Origin: Streptomyces sp. NBC_01689 | Lineage (GTDB): Bacteria; Actinomycetota; Actinomycetes; Streptomycetales; Streptomycetaceae | NCBI RefSeq assembly: GCF_036250675.1 | Contig: NZ_CP109592.1 | Coordinates: 3,782,001 to 3,846,000 of the forward strand | Direction of reading: 5' to 3' | Length of the DNA: 64,000 bases | In this document: positions 17,574 through 25,717 of the stretch, piece by piece | Layout: every line of letters starts with the position of its first letter | Numbering within the stretch: position 1 is the first letter of the stretch | Made by a program: the position numbers and the translations under genes | Notes under the pieces: generated by a model | Told to the model about the DNA's origin: nothing | Databases searched by the model: none | Seen by the model: the letters and a program-made list of their open reading frames with translations, nothing else

Positions 17574-18362
17574 ATGCGCACCGAACTCGTTTCCGAACCG
17601 GGCGACCCGGGCCGCCCCAATGAGGACTTCGCATCGGTCGGACTTCCGGCCTCGGGACAGGGGGGTTCACTGGTCCTCCTCGACGGCGTCACACCACCGC
17701 CGGACGACGACGGATGTCTTCATTCCGTGGCCTGGTTCTCGGCACGGCTCGGCGGATCACTGGCCGAACTGTCCCTTTCCCGCCGGGATCTGCCCCTGAC
17801 GGAGATCCTTTCCCGGGCGATCCGGCGCACCGCCGAGGCCCACGCCGGGTCCTGTGACCTTTCTCACCCGCGCACGCCACAGGCAACCGTGGTGGTCGCG
17901 CGGTGGTCCGCCGACCTGGTCGAGTACCTGGTCCTGTCGGACTCGGCCCTGCTGGTGGAGTCCCCCACCGGGGAGGTGACCGCGGTCCTGGACAACCGTC
18001 TCGACCTCGTCCCGCGCGCCTGGCTCGCCACGGACGCGATAGCCGACACGACGGCCCGCAACAAGGAGGGCGGCTTCTTCACGGCGGCCGCGGACCCGTC
18101 GGTGGCGGCACGGGCCGTGACGGGTGTGCTGCCGCGTGCGGAGGTCCGCGCGCTGGCCGCTCTCACGGACGGCGCGACCCGCTGGGTCGAGAAGTTCGAG
18201 GAGGGCGGCTGGGGCGACCTGTTCACGCTCGTCCGCAAGGAGGGCGCGCAGTCCCTCGTCGACCGCGTACGGAATCTGGAGCGCGAGGACGCGGAGCGCC
18301 GGGTCCGCCTGCGCCGGAGCAAGACGCACGACGACGCGACGGTGGTCTTCGCGGAGTTCTGA
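17574..18362 (+). CDS. PP2C-like protein phosphatase domain protein
   Basis: A 262-residue soluble protein with a PP2C-type layout: an early RPNEDF (metal-site Asp/Glu region), LVLLDGVTPPPDDDG (DG motif), ARWSADLVEYLVLSDSALLV (core strand), LAALTDGATRWVE (second DG) and a terminal HDDATVVFAEF (DD motif). PP2C enzymes remove phosphate from Ser/Thr using two metal ions. Start ATG 17574 was preferred to upstream in-frame alternatives because homology begins there. It stands alone, divergent from the conservon. Fold assignment is fair; catalysis is likely because the Asp residues are kept. Confidence 0.72.
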   Translation: MRTELVSEPGDPGRPNEDFASVGLPASGQGGSLVLLDGVTPPPDDDGCLHSVAWFSARLGGSLAELSLSRRDLPLTEILSRAIRRTAEAHAGSCDLSHPRTPQATVVVARWSADLVEYLVLSDSALLVESPTGEVTAVLDNRLDLVPRAWLATDAIADTTARNKEGGFFTAAADPSVAARAVTGVLPRAEVRALAALTDGATRWVEKFEEGGWGDLFTLVRKEGAQSLVDRVRNLEREDAERRVRLRRSKTHDDATVVFAEF

Positions 18363-19121
18363 ACGGGGGCGGCGCGCACGCGGGCGGGAGCGCGCTCGGG
18401 CGCGCCCCCGCCGTCCGACGTGACGGTGGCGCGGCGGGAGGGGACCCGCCGGCCTGCCTCGGCCAGGGGCGGGCGCACCCGGCCGTTCGTGATGTCGGCC
18501 GACCGGTGCCGCGAGGCTGCGGATGGTGCCACTCAGGCGCGCGCCCGTGCCACCCGGCGTGCGGCACACGGCGCGACGGGGAGCGAGCACGCTTCTCCGG
18601 ACAGGGCGCGCCCAGGCCGGGGACAGAGCCCGGCAGGGACCGTCGGGGCGCACTCGGCCGGTCTCGGACCGACACCGACCACGAGCACACGGGCCGCGGC
18701 ACGCAGCGTCCGCGCGACCCGAGACCCGCGCGGCTCATGCAGGGCACTCCCCCGGGCGTACGCACAGACCGGCACAGGCCGACGGTGCCCACCCGGCCGG
18801 TCTCGGACCGACACCGACCACGAGCACACGGGCCGCCGCACGCAGCGTCCGCGCGACCCGGTACCCGAGACCCGTGCGGCTCATACGGGCACGCCCCGGA
18901 CGCACGGGCGCCGGGCGCACGGGCGCCGGGCGCACGGGCGGACGGATCGCACCGGGCCGGTCACGGGCCCGCGCGGGTCACGTGGATCCCGGCCCCGGGT
19001 TACGGCACGGCGGGGGCCCGTCCCGTCGTACGGCGTGGGCCGCCGGGTGCGGACGGCGCGGACGCCCCGCCCCCGTGGCGGGCGGCCACGCGGGCCCCCG
19101 GTCCGCCCGCGGAGCGGCCCG
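18363..19121. other. Long repeat-bearing non-coding spacer
   Basis: No gene can be supported in these 759 bases; all six frames give Arg/Ala/Pro/Gly-rich text without family features. The stretch holds a 67-base imperfect direct repeat (see separate entry), echoes of an AGACCCGNGCGGCTCAT motif after each copy, and a run of short Arg/Gly-like units at about 18902-18940 built on GCGCCGGGCGCACGG. It ends at the convergent marR stop. Confidence 0.6.
18655..18860. repeat. 67-bp direct repeat pair, 139 bases apart
   Basis: Positions 18655-18721 and 18794-18860 are the same sequence with one visible mismatch (GGGCCGCGGC versus GGGCCGCCGC). The core reads GGTCTCGGACCGACACCGAC in both. A looser copy of the downstream sequence follows each. 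The duplication covers no gene. Confidence 0.85.
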
Positions 19122-19613
19122 TCACTTCTCCATGCCCTGGTTCAGCTGGTGCAGCAGCCGGGCGAGTTCGGCGACCTCGTGCGGGTCCCAGCCCGCGAGT
19201 TCGCGGACGTACCGTGCGCGTCGCGCCTCCCGGACCCGGCGGAAGCGGTCCCGGCCCCCCTCGGTGAGATGGACGAGCCAGGCGCGCCCGTCGGCCGGGT
19301 CGGGTTCGCGGGCGACGAGGCCCAGTTCCTCCAGGGCCCGCAGCTGACGGGACATCGTGGCCTTGCCGACGCCGATGTAGGCGGCCAGTTCCGTGGCGCG
19401 CTGCCGGCCGCACTCCTCCAGACGGAAGAGGAGTCCGTAGGCCGACGACTCCAGATCCGGGTGGACCTCGCGGGCCATCTCGCCGGAACTGGCCCGGGCA
19501 CGGCGCAGGAAGACGGTCAACTCCCGTTCGAGTGCCGGGAATTCCTGGTCCACCCCATGGTCCGACGCGTCGGATCCGACACGGCGTCCGTCGCCGTTTG
19601 CGCCCTCGTGCAC
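19122..19613 (-). CDS. MarR family transcriptional regulator
   Basis: A 163-residue MarR-type regulator. The winged helix-turn-helix is readable: RATELAAYIGVGKATMSRQLRALEELGLV, then the wing REPDPADGRAWLVHLTEGG. Helical ends around it form the dimer interface. GTG 19613 was chosen because GGGGTG lies five bases upstream and the following acidic N-terminus is plausible; a GTG 12 codons later is an alternative. It converges on the empty spacer to its left. No target gene is adjacent except lon, which reads the same way and ends 382 bases upstream, so the regulon is unknown. Confidence 0.88.
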   Translation of the reverse strand: MHEGANGDGRRVGSDASDHGVDQEFPALERELTVFLRRARASSGEMAREVHPDLESSAYGLLFRLEECGRQRATELAAYIGVGKATMSRQLRALEELGLVAREPDPADGRAWLVHLTEGGRDRFRRVREARRARYVRELAGWDPHEVAELARLLHQLNQGMEK

Positions 19614-19740
19614 GTCAGCACCCCTGACCCGGTTTCCCGATCCTGAAAGTTTCTGCCGAAAGTCGGCGTTTCCGCAGCTCCGCCAGTATTTCGCAGGCGC
19701 GGTCCGACGGCAGCCTCCGGCCCCCTCCCGCGGCCCTCCC

Positions 19741-19790
19741 CGGGCCTTCCCAGGGCTTCCCAGGGCTTCCCAGGGCTTCCCAGGGCTTCC
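19741..19790. repeat. 10-bp tandem repeat CAGGGCTTCC
   Basis: Four perfect copies of CAGGGCTTCC occupy 19751-19790, with a degenerate copy before (19741-19750) and another after. The unit is close to one helical turn, so each copy presents the same face of DNA. It lies 128 bases upstream of the marR start. Confidence 0.85.
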
Positions 19791-19931
19791 CCGGAGCTTC
19801 CCGGCGGCCTTCCGCGAGCCGGCTCCATGGACGGACAAATACTGGCATGCGCACACCATCACAGGATCGCCGGGACCCCGCCCCACGGCCGGCGGGCGCG
19901 ATCCCGCCGTCCCCGGCGCCCGCCCGGGACA

Positions 19932-19971
19932 GGGGAAGGCCCGGGCTCCCTCACGGGCCCGGGCCTTCCCC
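19932..19971 (-). terminator. Hairpin terminator after lon
   Basis: A perfect 15-bp stem (19932-19946 with 19957-19971) with a 10-base loop lies 25 bases beyond the lon stop. There is no U-tract, as is common in Streptomyces. Confidence 0.75.
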
Positions 19972-19995
19972 GTCCGGACGGACCGGCGGCGTCCG

Positions 19996-22419
19996 TCACG
20001 CCGCCACCGGCACCTCCGGGGTCGCGCCGCTGGTCGCCGGGGTCAGCGCCAGCTCCAGCACCTGCCGTACGTCCGTGACGGCGTGGACGTCGAGCTTCTC
20101 CAGGACCTCCGCGGGGACGTCGTCCAGGTCGGGCTCGTTGCGCTTCGGGATGACGACCGTCGTCACCCCGGCCCGGTGGGCGGCCAGCAGCTTCTGCTTG
20201 ACGCCGCCGATCGGCAGCACCCGGCCGGTCAGCGAGACCTCACCGGTCATGGCCACGTCGGTGCGCACGGGCCGTCCGCTGAGCAGCGACGCGAGAGCCG
20301 TCGTCATGGTCACGCCCGCGCTCGGACCGTCCTTGGGAACGGCGCCCGCCGGGAAGTGGATGTGCACGCCCCGGTCCTTCAGGTCGCCCACCGGCAGTTC
20401 CAGCTCGGCTCCGTGCGACCGCAGGAAGCTCAGCGCGATCTGCGCCGACTCCTTCATCACGTCACCCAGCTGGCCGGTCAGGGTCAGCCCCGCCGCGCCC
20501 GTCTCCGGATCGGCGAGCGACGCCTCCACGTAGAGGACGTCACCGCCCGCTCCCGTGACGGCCAGACCGGTGGCGACACCGGGCACCGCGGTACGGCGCT
20601 CGGCCGGGTCCTGGGCGGACTCGGGCACGTGGTGCGGACGCCCGATGAGCCCGCGCAGATCGGTGTCGGTCACCGTGAACGGCAGTTCCCGCTCACCCAG
20701 CTCGTGCTGCGCCGCGATCTTGCGCAGCAGCCGGGCGACACCCCGCTCGAGGTTGCGGACGCCCGCCTCCCGGGTGTACTCCCCGGCGAGCTTGCGCAGC
20801 GCGCTCTCGTCGAGCGTGACCTCGTCCTTCGCCAGACCCGCCCGCTCCAGCTGGCGCGGCAGCAGGTGGTCCCGGGCGATGACGACCTTCTCGTCCTCCG
20901 TGTAGCCGTCGAGCCTGACCAGCTCCATACGGTCGAGCAGGGCCTCCGGGATGGCTTCGAGCACGTTGGCCGTCGCCAGGAACACCACGTCGCTGAGGTC
21001 GAGTTCGACCTCCAGGTAGTGGTCCCGGAAGGTGTGGTTCTGCGCGGGGTCGAGGACCTCCAGCAGGGCCGCGGCCGGGTCGCCCCGGAAGTCGGAGCCC
21101 ACCTTGTCGATCTCGTCCAGCAGGACCACCGGGTTCATCGACCCGGCCTCCTTGATGGCGCGCACGATACGGCCGGGCAGGGCACCGACGTACGTACGCC
21201 GGTGACCGCGGATCTCCGCCTCGTCCCGGACACCGCCGAGGGCGACCCGGACGAACTTCCGGCCCATCGCGTGCGCGACGGACTCGCCGAGCGAGGTCTT
21301 GCCGACACCGGGCGGCCCGACCAGCGCGAGCACGGCACCGCCGCGCCGCCCGCCGACCACGCCGAGCCCGCGCTCGGAGCGGCGCTTGCGCACCGCGAGG
21401 TACTCGGTGATGCGTTCCTTCACGTCGTCGAGTCCGGCGTGCTCGGCGTCCAGGACGGCCTTGGCGCCCTGGATGTCGTACGCGCCGGTGTCGTCGGTCC
21501 GCTCGTTCCACGGCAGTTCCAGCACCGTGTCGAGCCAGGTCCGGATCCAGGAGCCCTCGGGCGACTGGTCACTGGACCGCTCCAGCTTGTCGACCTCCTT
21601 GAGCGCGGCCTCGCGGACGTTCTCGGGAAGGTCGGCGGCCTCGACGCGGGCGCGGTAGTCGTCGGACTCCTCGCCCTCCTTGGCGTCGCCGTTCAGCTCG
21701 CGCAGCTCCTTGCGGACGGCCTCCAGCTGGCGCCGCAGCAGGAACTCGCGCTGCTGCTTGTCGACGCCCTCCTGGACGTCCTTGGCGATGGACTCGGCGA
21801 CATCCTGCTCGGCGAGGTGCTCACGCAGCTGCTCGGTGGCGAGCTTCAGCCGGGCCACCGGGTCGGCGGTCTCCAGCAGCGTGACCTTCTGCTCGGTGCT
21901 GAGGAAGGGGGAGTATCCGGAGTTGTCGGCCAGCGCGGACACGTCGTCGATGGCCTGTACCCGGTCCACGACCTGCCAGGCGGCGCGCTTGCGCAGCCAG
22001 CTGGTGGCGAGGGCCTTGTACTCCTTGACCAGCTCGGTGACGTGACCGGGCAGCGGGTCGGGCACGGTCTCGTCGATCCGGGTGCCCTCGACCCAGAGCG
22101 CGGCACCCGGACCGGTCGTCCCGGCGCCGATCTTCACGCGTCCACGGCCGCGGATCAGCGCGCCCGGGTCGCCGTCGGCCAGTCGGCCGACCTGCTCGAC
22201 GGTGCCGAGCACACCGGTGCCCGGGTACGCCCCGTCGATGCGTGGCACCAGCAGGACCCGCGGCTTGCCGGGCTCCGACCGCGCGGCGGCCTGGGCGGCC
22301 TCCACGGCGGCGCGTACATCGGCGTCGTTCAGGTCCAGCGGAACCACCATGCCGGGCAGCACAACCTCGTCGTCGAGCGGCAGCACGGGCAGAGTGAGCG
22401 TTGTGGACGTCGAAGCCAT
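19996..22419 (-). CDS. lon: ATP-dependent protease Lon
   Basis: An 807-residue LonA protease. The N-terminal substrate-binding domain starts LPVLPLDDEVVLPGMVVPL; a coiled-coil region (LLRRQLEAVRKELRELNG) follows; the AAA+ domain has Walker A GPPGVGKTS and Walker B LLDEIDK; the C-terminal protease domain has the catalytic Ser in PKDGPSAG and the Lys in GGVKQKLLAA. It degrades misfolded and regulatory proteins in the cytoplasm. ATG 22419 follows GAAGGGAAG. An HspR-type inverted repeat lies just upstream, so heat-shock control by HspR, known for Streptomyces lon, is expected. Confidence 0.97.
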   Translation of the reverse strand: MASTSTTLTLPVLPLDDEVVLPGMVVPLDLNDADVRAAVEAAQAAARSEPGKPRVLLVPRIDGAYPGTGVLGTVEQVGRLADGDPGALIRGRGRVKIGAGTTGPGAALWVEGTRIDETVPDPLPGHVTELVKEYKALATSWLRKRAAWQVVDRVQAIDDVSALADNSGYSPFLSTEQKVTLLETADPVARLKLATEQLREHLAEQDVAESIAKDVQEGVDKQQREFLLRRQLEAVRKELRELNGDAKEGEESDDYRARVEAADLPENVREAALKEVDKLERSSDQSPEGSWIRTWLDTVLELPWNERTDDTGAYDIQGAKAVLDAEHAGLDDVKERITEYLAVRKRRSERGLGVVGGRRGGAVLALVGPPGVGKTSLGESVAHAMGRKFVRVALGGVRDEAEIRGHRRTYVGALPGRIVRAIKEAGSMNPVVLLDEIDKVGSDFRGDPAAALLEVLDPAQNHTFRDHYLEVELDLSDVVFLATANVLEAIPEALLDRMELVRLDGYTEDEKVVIARDHLLPRQLERAGLAKDEVTLDESALRKLAGEYTREAGVRNLERGVARLLRKIAAQHELGERELPFTVTDTDLRGLIGRPHHVPESAQDPAERRTAVPGVATGLAVTGAGGDVLYVEASLADPETGAAGLTLTGQLGDVMKESAQIALSFLRSHGAELELPVGDLKDRGVHIHFPAGAVPKDGPSAGVTMTTALASLLSGRPVRTDVAMTGEVSLTGRVLPIGGVKQKLLAAHRAGVTTVVIPKRNEPDLDDVPAEVLEKLDVHAVTDVRQVLELALTPATSGATPEVPVAA

Positions 22420-22746
22420 GATCTTCCCTTCGGCATGCAAGTTGAGTTACACCGACTCAATGCACGTGAGTCCCCGATTGTTCCCCCGAGCCTGTTCGCT
22501 CTGGGCGATCACTCCGCCACTCGTCAGGGCGGGACACGTCCCCACAGGTCAGAGCGGTTCGCACGGGGTGAGACGGTCGGCGCGACCGCGTCCCTCCGGG
22601 CGTCTACGGGAGGAACCAGCGGACGACGCCCGCTGTTCCCGGAGACCCGCACGACGCCCCCGAGTCCCCCGAGGCCCCTGCACGGCGGCCCCCGGCGCCA
22701 CTGACGACACCCCGGGACCCGGCCCCCGGGGCCCGGCGCGGCTCGG
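22420..22746. other. Region upstream of lon
   Basis: This 327-base spacer separates lon from the rhomboid-like gene, which reads the same way. It contains the HAIR operator at 22442-22460, overlapping the probable lon promoter; the remainder shows no gene or strong hairpin. Confidence 0.6.
22442..22460 (-). promoter_or_regulatory. HspR-associated inverted repeat (HAIR) at lon
   Basis: TTGAGT-N7-ACTCAA matches the HAIR consensus CTTGAGT-N7-ACTCAAG at 12 of 14 arm bases with the exact 7-base spacing. It lies 23 bases upstream of the lon ATG. HspR binds such sites with DnaK as co-repressor, and lon is an established HspR target in Streptomyces. Confidence 0.88.
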
Positions 22747-23802
22747 TCACGAGGACCGAGGGACCTGGACGGCGGCGGTCCCGGCCGCCTGGCCCGGGGT
22801 CCGGACACCGGGGTCCCTCTCCCGGCGGCCCCCGGTTGCCCCACCGCGCCCGCCGCGCCCGCCGGGACCGCCGGGACCTCCGGGACCTCCGGGTCCGGAC
22901 CGTTGCCGGCGGCGCACGAGCGGCCAGGTCGACACACCGATCGCCAGGGACAGCAGGTGCCCCCAGTCCGTCAACGGATCCGTGAACGCGATCAGGTCGC
23001 CGACCAGCACCGCCGCGAAGCCGATCAGCACCGGCCAGCGCAGCCACGGGCCCAGCAGCCCGGCGAGCGCGCCGACGCTCGCGGCGACGCCGAAACTGAT
23101 GCCGTAGTCGAGACGGTGCAGGGAACTGCCGGGCAGGTGTCCCGTCAGCACCGACAGCCCCACGGGCACCTCGGTGGCGAGCGTGGCCACGACGTGCCCG
23201 AGGAGGAAGACACCCGCCGTCCGCAGCCCTCCCGCCCGCCGCTCGAGCGCCGTCAGCACGAGCACGAACCCGGCGGCGTACATCGACGCGAAGCCGCCCG
23301 CGATCCACAGGGCGCTGGCCAGCAGCACCAGCACCGGATGGCGTACGAGGTGCGCCACGTCCGTGCTGGAGCCCTGCTGCAGGGCGTGGACGAGGGAGGG
23401 GGGCGCGTGGCCGGCGGTCGTCGAGACGACGGCGAGCAGGGCCGCGTACCCGAAGGTGAAGGGCGTACCGGTGGGGGTGGGGAGCAGTCGCCACGCCCGC
23501 GGCGCACGCGACCGGGCCGGAGCGAGCGCGCGGGCGAGCGCACGGGCGAGCGCACGGGCGAGCGCACGGGGGCGGGAGACGGGAGGACGGGGCACGGACG
23601 GCTCCGGGGCCGCTTCGCCCCGCTGCCGCGGCATGCCCTCCAGCACGGACGCGCCCGCTTCCGCGTCCTCGGGTTCCCGCGGGTCGCCCGGCGTCTCCGG
23701 CGTCGCGTCGGACGGGGAGGCCGTGGCCGCCGCGGTCGTGCTCCGGTCCAAGGGGATGGGCTCCTTCCGTCCCCGCCCACCCTTGGGTGTCCCGCGCGTC
23801 AC
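22747..23802 (-). CDS. Rhomboid-like integral membrane protein
   Basis: A 351-residue protein with a disordered N-terminal region of about 105 residues, six or so membrane segments and a Gly/Arg-rich tail (GPGGPGGPGGPGG). The core resembles actinobacterial rhomboid-like proteins: HLVRHPVLVLLASALW, a segment DYGISFGVAASVGALAGL and a final WGHLLSLAIG. A Ser and a His stand where rhomboid proteases keep theirs, but the classical GxSG is not complete, so catalysis is uncertain. Four in-frame copies of RALA come from a 12-bp tandem repeat. GTG 23802 gives the longest form; the true start may be further in. Confidence 0.72.
   Translation of the reverse strand: MTRGTPKGGRGRKEPIPLDRSTTAAATASPSDATPETPGDPREPEDAEAGASVLEGMPRQRGEAAPEPSVPRPPVSRPRALARALARALARALAPARSRAPRAWRLLPTPTGTPFTFGYAALLAVVSTTAGHAPPSLVHALQQGSSTDVAHLVRHPVLVLLASALWIAGGFASMYAAGFVLVLTALERRAGGLRTAGVFLLGHVVATLATEVPVGLSVLTGHLPGSSLHRLDYGISFGVAASVGALAGLLGPWLRWPVLIGFAAVLVGDLIAFTDPLTDWGHLLSLAIGVSTWPLVRRRQRSGPGGPGGPGGPGGRGGRGGATGGRRERDPGVRTPGQAAGTAAVQVPRSS
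23522..23569 (-). repeat. 12-bp in-frame tandem repeat, four copies
   Basis: Units of GCGAGCGCACGG (first copy has GCGCGG at the end) run from 23522 to 23569 inside the rhomboid-like gene and encode successive RALA tetrapeptides on the reverse strand, just before the first membrane segment. Copy number could vary between strains without breaking the frame. Confidence 0.85.
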
Positions 23803-24139
23803 TGTCTATGACCGACGCCACCCGCGGGGCGATTCACAGCGAACCGACATCCGGCGACGCCGCCCCCGCCCCGTCGCACGCCCGCACCGGTCGCCGCAGG
23901 CCTGCCGTATGTAAGGAGGGAAAGACGAAGGAGAGAGGCGGGGGAGCGGCAAGGGGGAGGTGCAAGGGGGGACCAGGAAGTACAGGAGGAACACGAGGAA
24001 CAGGAAGGAGGGGAGCGAGCAGCGGGCAGGGGGAAAGGGAAGGGCTGCCGGCCCCCTCACGCGCGACCGGCTCCCCGCCGTGCCGGCGGTCCGCGCACCG
24101 GGGATCACCCCGTCCGCCCGTCCGGGCGGAAGTGCCAGG
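23803..24139. other. Divergent spacer with a long polypurine tract
   Basis: Between the rhomboid-like gene (leftward) and the methyltransferase-like gene (rightward), about 23911-24045 is strongly purine-biased on the plus strand, with many GGAGG, AAGGAGG and GGGGGA runs. This differs sharply from the balanced GC of the neighbours. The complementary strand reads as a hydrophobic peptide by chance of its pyrimidine content. No gene is supported. Confidence 0.65.
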
Positions 24140-24826
24140 ATGGCGGTCATGACGGCTCCGTACGACATCCCCGTAGTCATCGACCGCAGGGAAGGCCCGT
24201 ACGGCGAGGTCGTGTTGCGGCGCCACGGAGCACTGCTGCAGATCATCGCCAACGGGTGCTTCCTCATGGACACCTCGGACGGCCGCTCGGAGCGGCTGCT
24301 CGTCGACGCCGCGTACGACGCCCTCGACGGACGCCCGGAGCCGGACGTGCTGATCGGCGGACTCGGTGTCGGGTTCTCGCTCGCCCACGCGGCCGCCGAC
24401 CCCCGGTGGGGACGCATCACCGTCGTCGAACGTGAGCCGGCCATCGTCGGCTGGCACCGTGCCGGTCCGCTGGCCGCGCTCTCCGCACCGGCGTTCGCCG
24501 ATCCGCGCACCGAGGTCGTGGAGGCCGACCTGTGCGCTCACCTGCGTGAGACATCCGCCACGTACGACGCGCTCTGCCTGGACATCGACAACGGCCCCGA
24601 CTGGACCGTCACCGAGGACAACGACAGCCTGTACGGACCGGCCGGACTCGCCGACTGCGCGCGGGTGTTGAGGCCCGGCGGGGTGCTCGCCGTGTGGTCG
24701 GCCCAGCCCTCTCCGGAATTTGAAGGAACCTTGCGGAATGCCGGATTCCGACAGGTGCGTACCGAAGAGATCCCCGTTGCCCGGGGCGTTCCGGACGTCG
24801 TCCACCTCGCGACAGGGCCTGGATAG
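24140..24826 (+). CDS. Spermidine-synthase-like class I methyltransferase-fold protein
   Basis: A 228-residue protein with the spermidine/spermine synthase arrangement: a short beta-rich N-terminus (YDIPVVIDRREGPYGEVVLRR), then VLIGGLGVGFSLAHA as the nucleotide-binding loop, ITVVEREPAIV as the acidic strand end, and YDALCLDIDNGPDW as the motif that binds the amine in true synthases. ATG 24140 has GGAAG 8 bases upstream; ATG 24149 is almost equally good. It may be a polyamine aminopropyltransferase or a related methyltransferase; the substrate cannot be read. A two-component operon follows in the same direction. Confidence 0.75.
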   Translation: MAVMTAPYDIPVVIDRREGPYGEVVLRRHGALLQIIANGCFLMDTSDGRSERLLVDAAYDALDGRPEPDVLIGGLGVGFSLAHAAADPRWGRITVVEREPAIVGWHRAGPLAALSAPAFADPRTEVVEADLCAHLRETSATYDALCLDIDNGPDWTVTEDNDSLYGPAGLADCARVLRPGGVLAVWSAQPSPEFEGTLRNAGFRQVRTEEIPVARGVPDVVHLATGPG

Positions 24827-24939
24827 CCGAGCGCGGTCGACTGCCCTTACGCTGCTCCCCTGGCGCGGATCATTCAAGCGTCAAGCGCAGTCATGGGATC
24901 ACCCCACGGATTCCGGAAAGCACACATCAGGGGCGGGCG

Positions 24940-25677
24940 ATGGAGCAGACCCACACATCCCACAACGGCACGGCGGCGACGCAGGGCGCTCAGCGCCGGG
25001 TGCTGGTGGTCGAGGACGACCCGACGATCGTCGACGCCATCGCGGCCCGTCTGCGGGCCGAGGGGTTCCTCGTGCAAACCGCGGGCGACGGTCCGGCCGC
25101 CGTCGACACGGCGGAGGCCTGGCAGCCCGACCTGCTGATCCTCGACATCATGCTGCCCGGCTTCGACGGCCTGGAGGTGTGCCGGCGGGTCCAGGCCCAG
25201 CGCCCGGTGCCGGTGCTGATGCTCACCGCGCGCGACGACGAGACCGACATGCTGGTCGGGCTCGGCGTGGGCGCCGACGACTACATGACGAAGCCGTTCT
25301 CGATGCGCGAGCTGGCCGCGCGCGTGCACGTCCTGCTGCGGCGGGTCGAGCGGGCCGTGGTGGCGGCCTCGACGCCGCGCAGCGGCATACTGCGCCTCGG
25401 CGAGCTGGAGATCGACCACGCCCAGCGCCGGGTGCGGGTGCGTTCGGAGGACGTGCACCTCACCCCCACCGAGTTCGACCTGCTGGTGTGCCTGGCCAAC
25501 ACGCCGCGCGCGGTACTCTCCCGCGAGCAGTTGCTGGCCGAGGTCTGGGACTGGGCGGACGCTTCGGGAACCCGGACCGTGGACAGCCACATCAAGGCGC
25601 TGCGCCGGAAGATCGGCGCCGAGCGCATCCGCACCGTGCACGGTGTGGGCTATGCGCTGGAGACCCCGACTCCCTGA
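24940..25677 (+). CDS. OmpR-family response regulator
   Basis: A 245-residue two-component regulator. The receiver domain has acidic pocket VVEDD (residues 23-27), phospho-acceptor Asp69 in LLILDIMLPGFDG, Thr in LMLTARDD and Lys in MTKPF. The C-terminal winged helix reads HLTPTEFDLLVCLANTP and TRTVDSHIKALRRKIG. It is paired with the histidine kinase 40 bases downstream. The signal and targets are unknown. Confidence 0.95.
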   Translation: MEQTHTSHNGTAATQGAQRRVLVVEDDPTIVDAIAARLRAEGFLVQTAGDGPAAVDTAEAWQPDLLILDIMLPGFDGLEVCRRVQAQRPVPVLMLTARDDETDMLVGLGVGADDYMTKPFSMRELAARVHVLLRRVERAVVAASTPRSGILRLGELEIDHAQRRVRVRSEDVHLTPTEFDLLVCLANTPRAVLSREQLLAEVWDWADASGTRTVDSHIKALRRKIGAERIRTVHGVGYALETPTP

Positions 25678-25717
25678 GCGGGGTCCTCGCGAGGACCTGT
25701 CGGAGGGGGCTGATCTC

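Larger units (their letters stand above)
19614..19995. other. Spacer between lon and marR with repeats and terminator
   Basis: No gene is supported. The stretch holds a 10-bp tandem repeat (19741-19790) in the probable marR upstream region and the lon terminator (19932-19971). Between them lies an ordinary GC-rich sequence in which I see no convincing promoter. Confidence 0.6.

Noticed and set aside
18363..19121. A gene in the Arg/Pro-rich spacer after the PP2C gene
   Set aside because: Every frame is low complexity, and the repeats fall without regard to any frame.
23806..24510. A reverse frame with a hydrophobic stretch across the polypurine tract
   Set aside because: The hydrophobic residues follow from pyrimidine-rich codons; there is no start context or family, and it overlaps a real gene.
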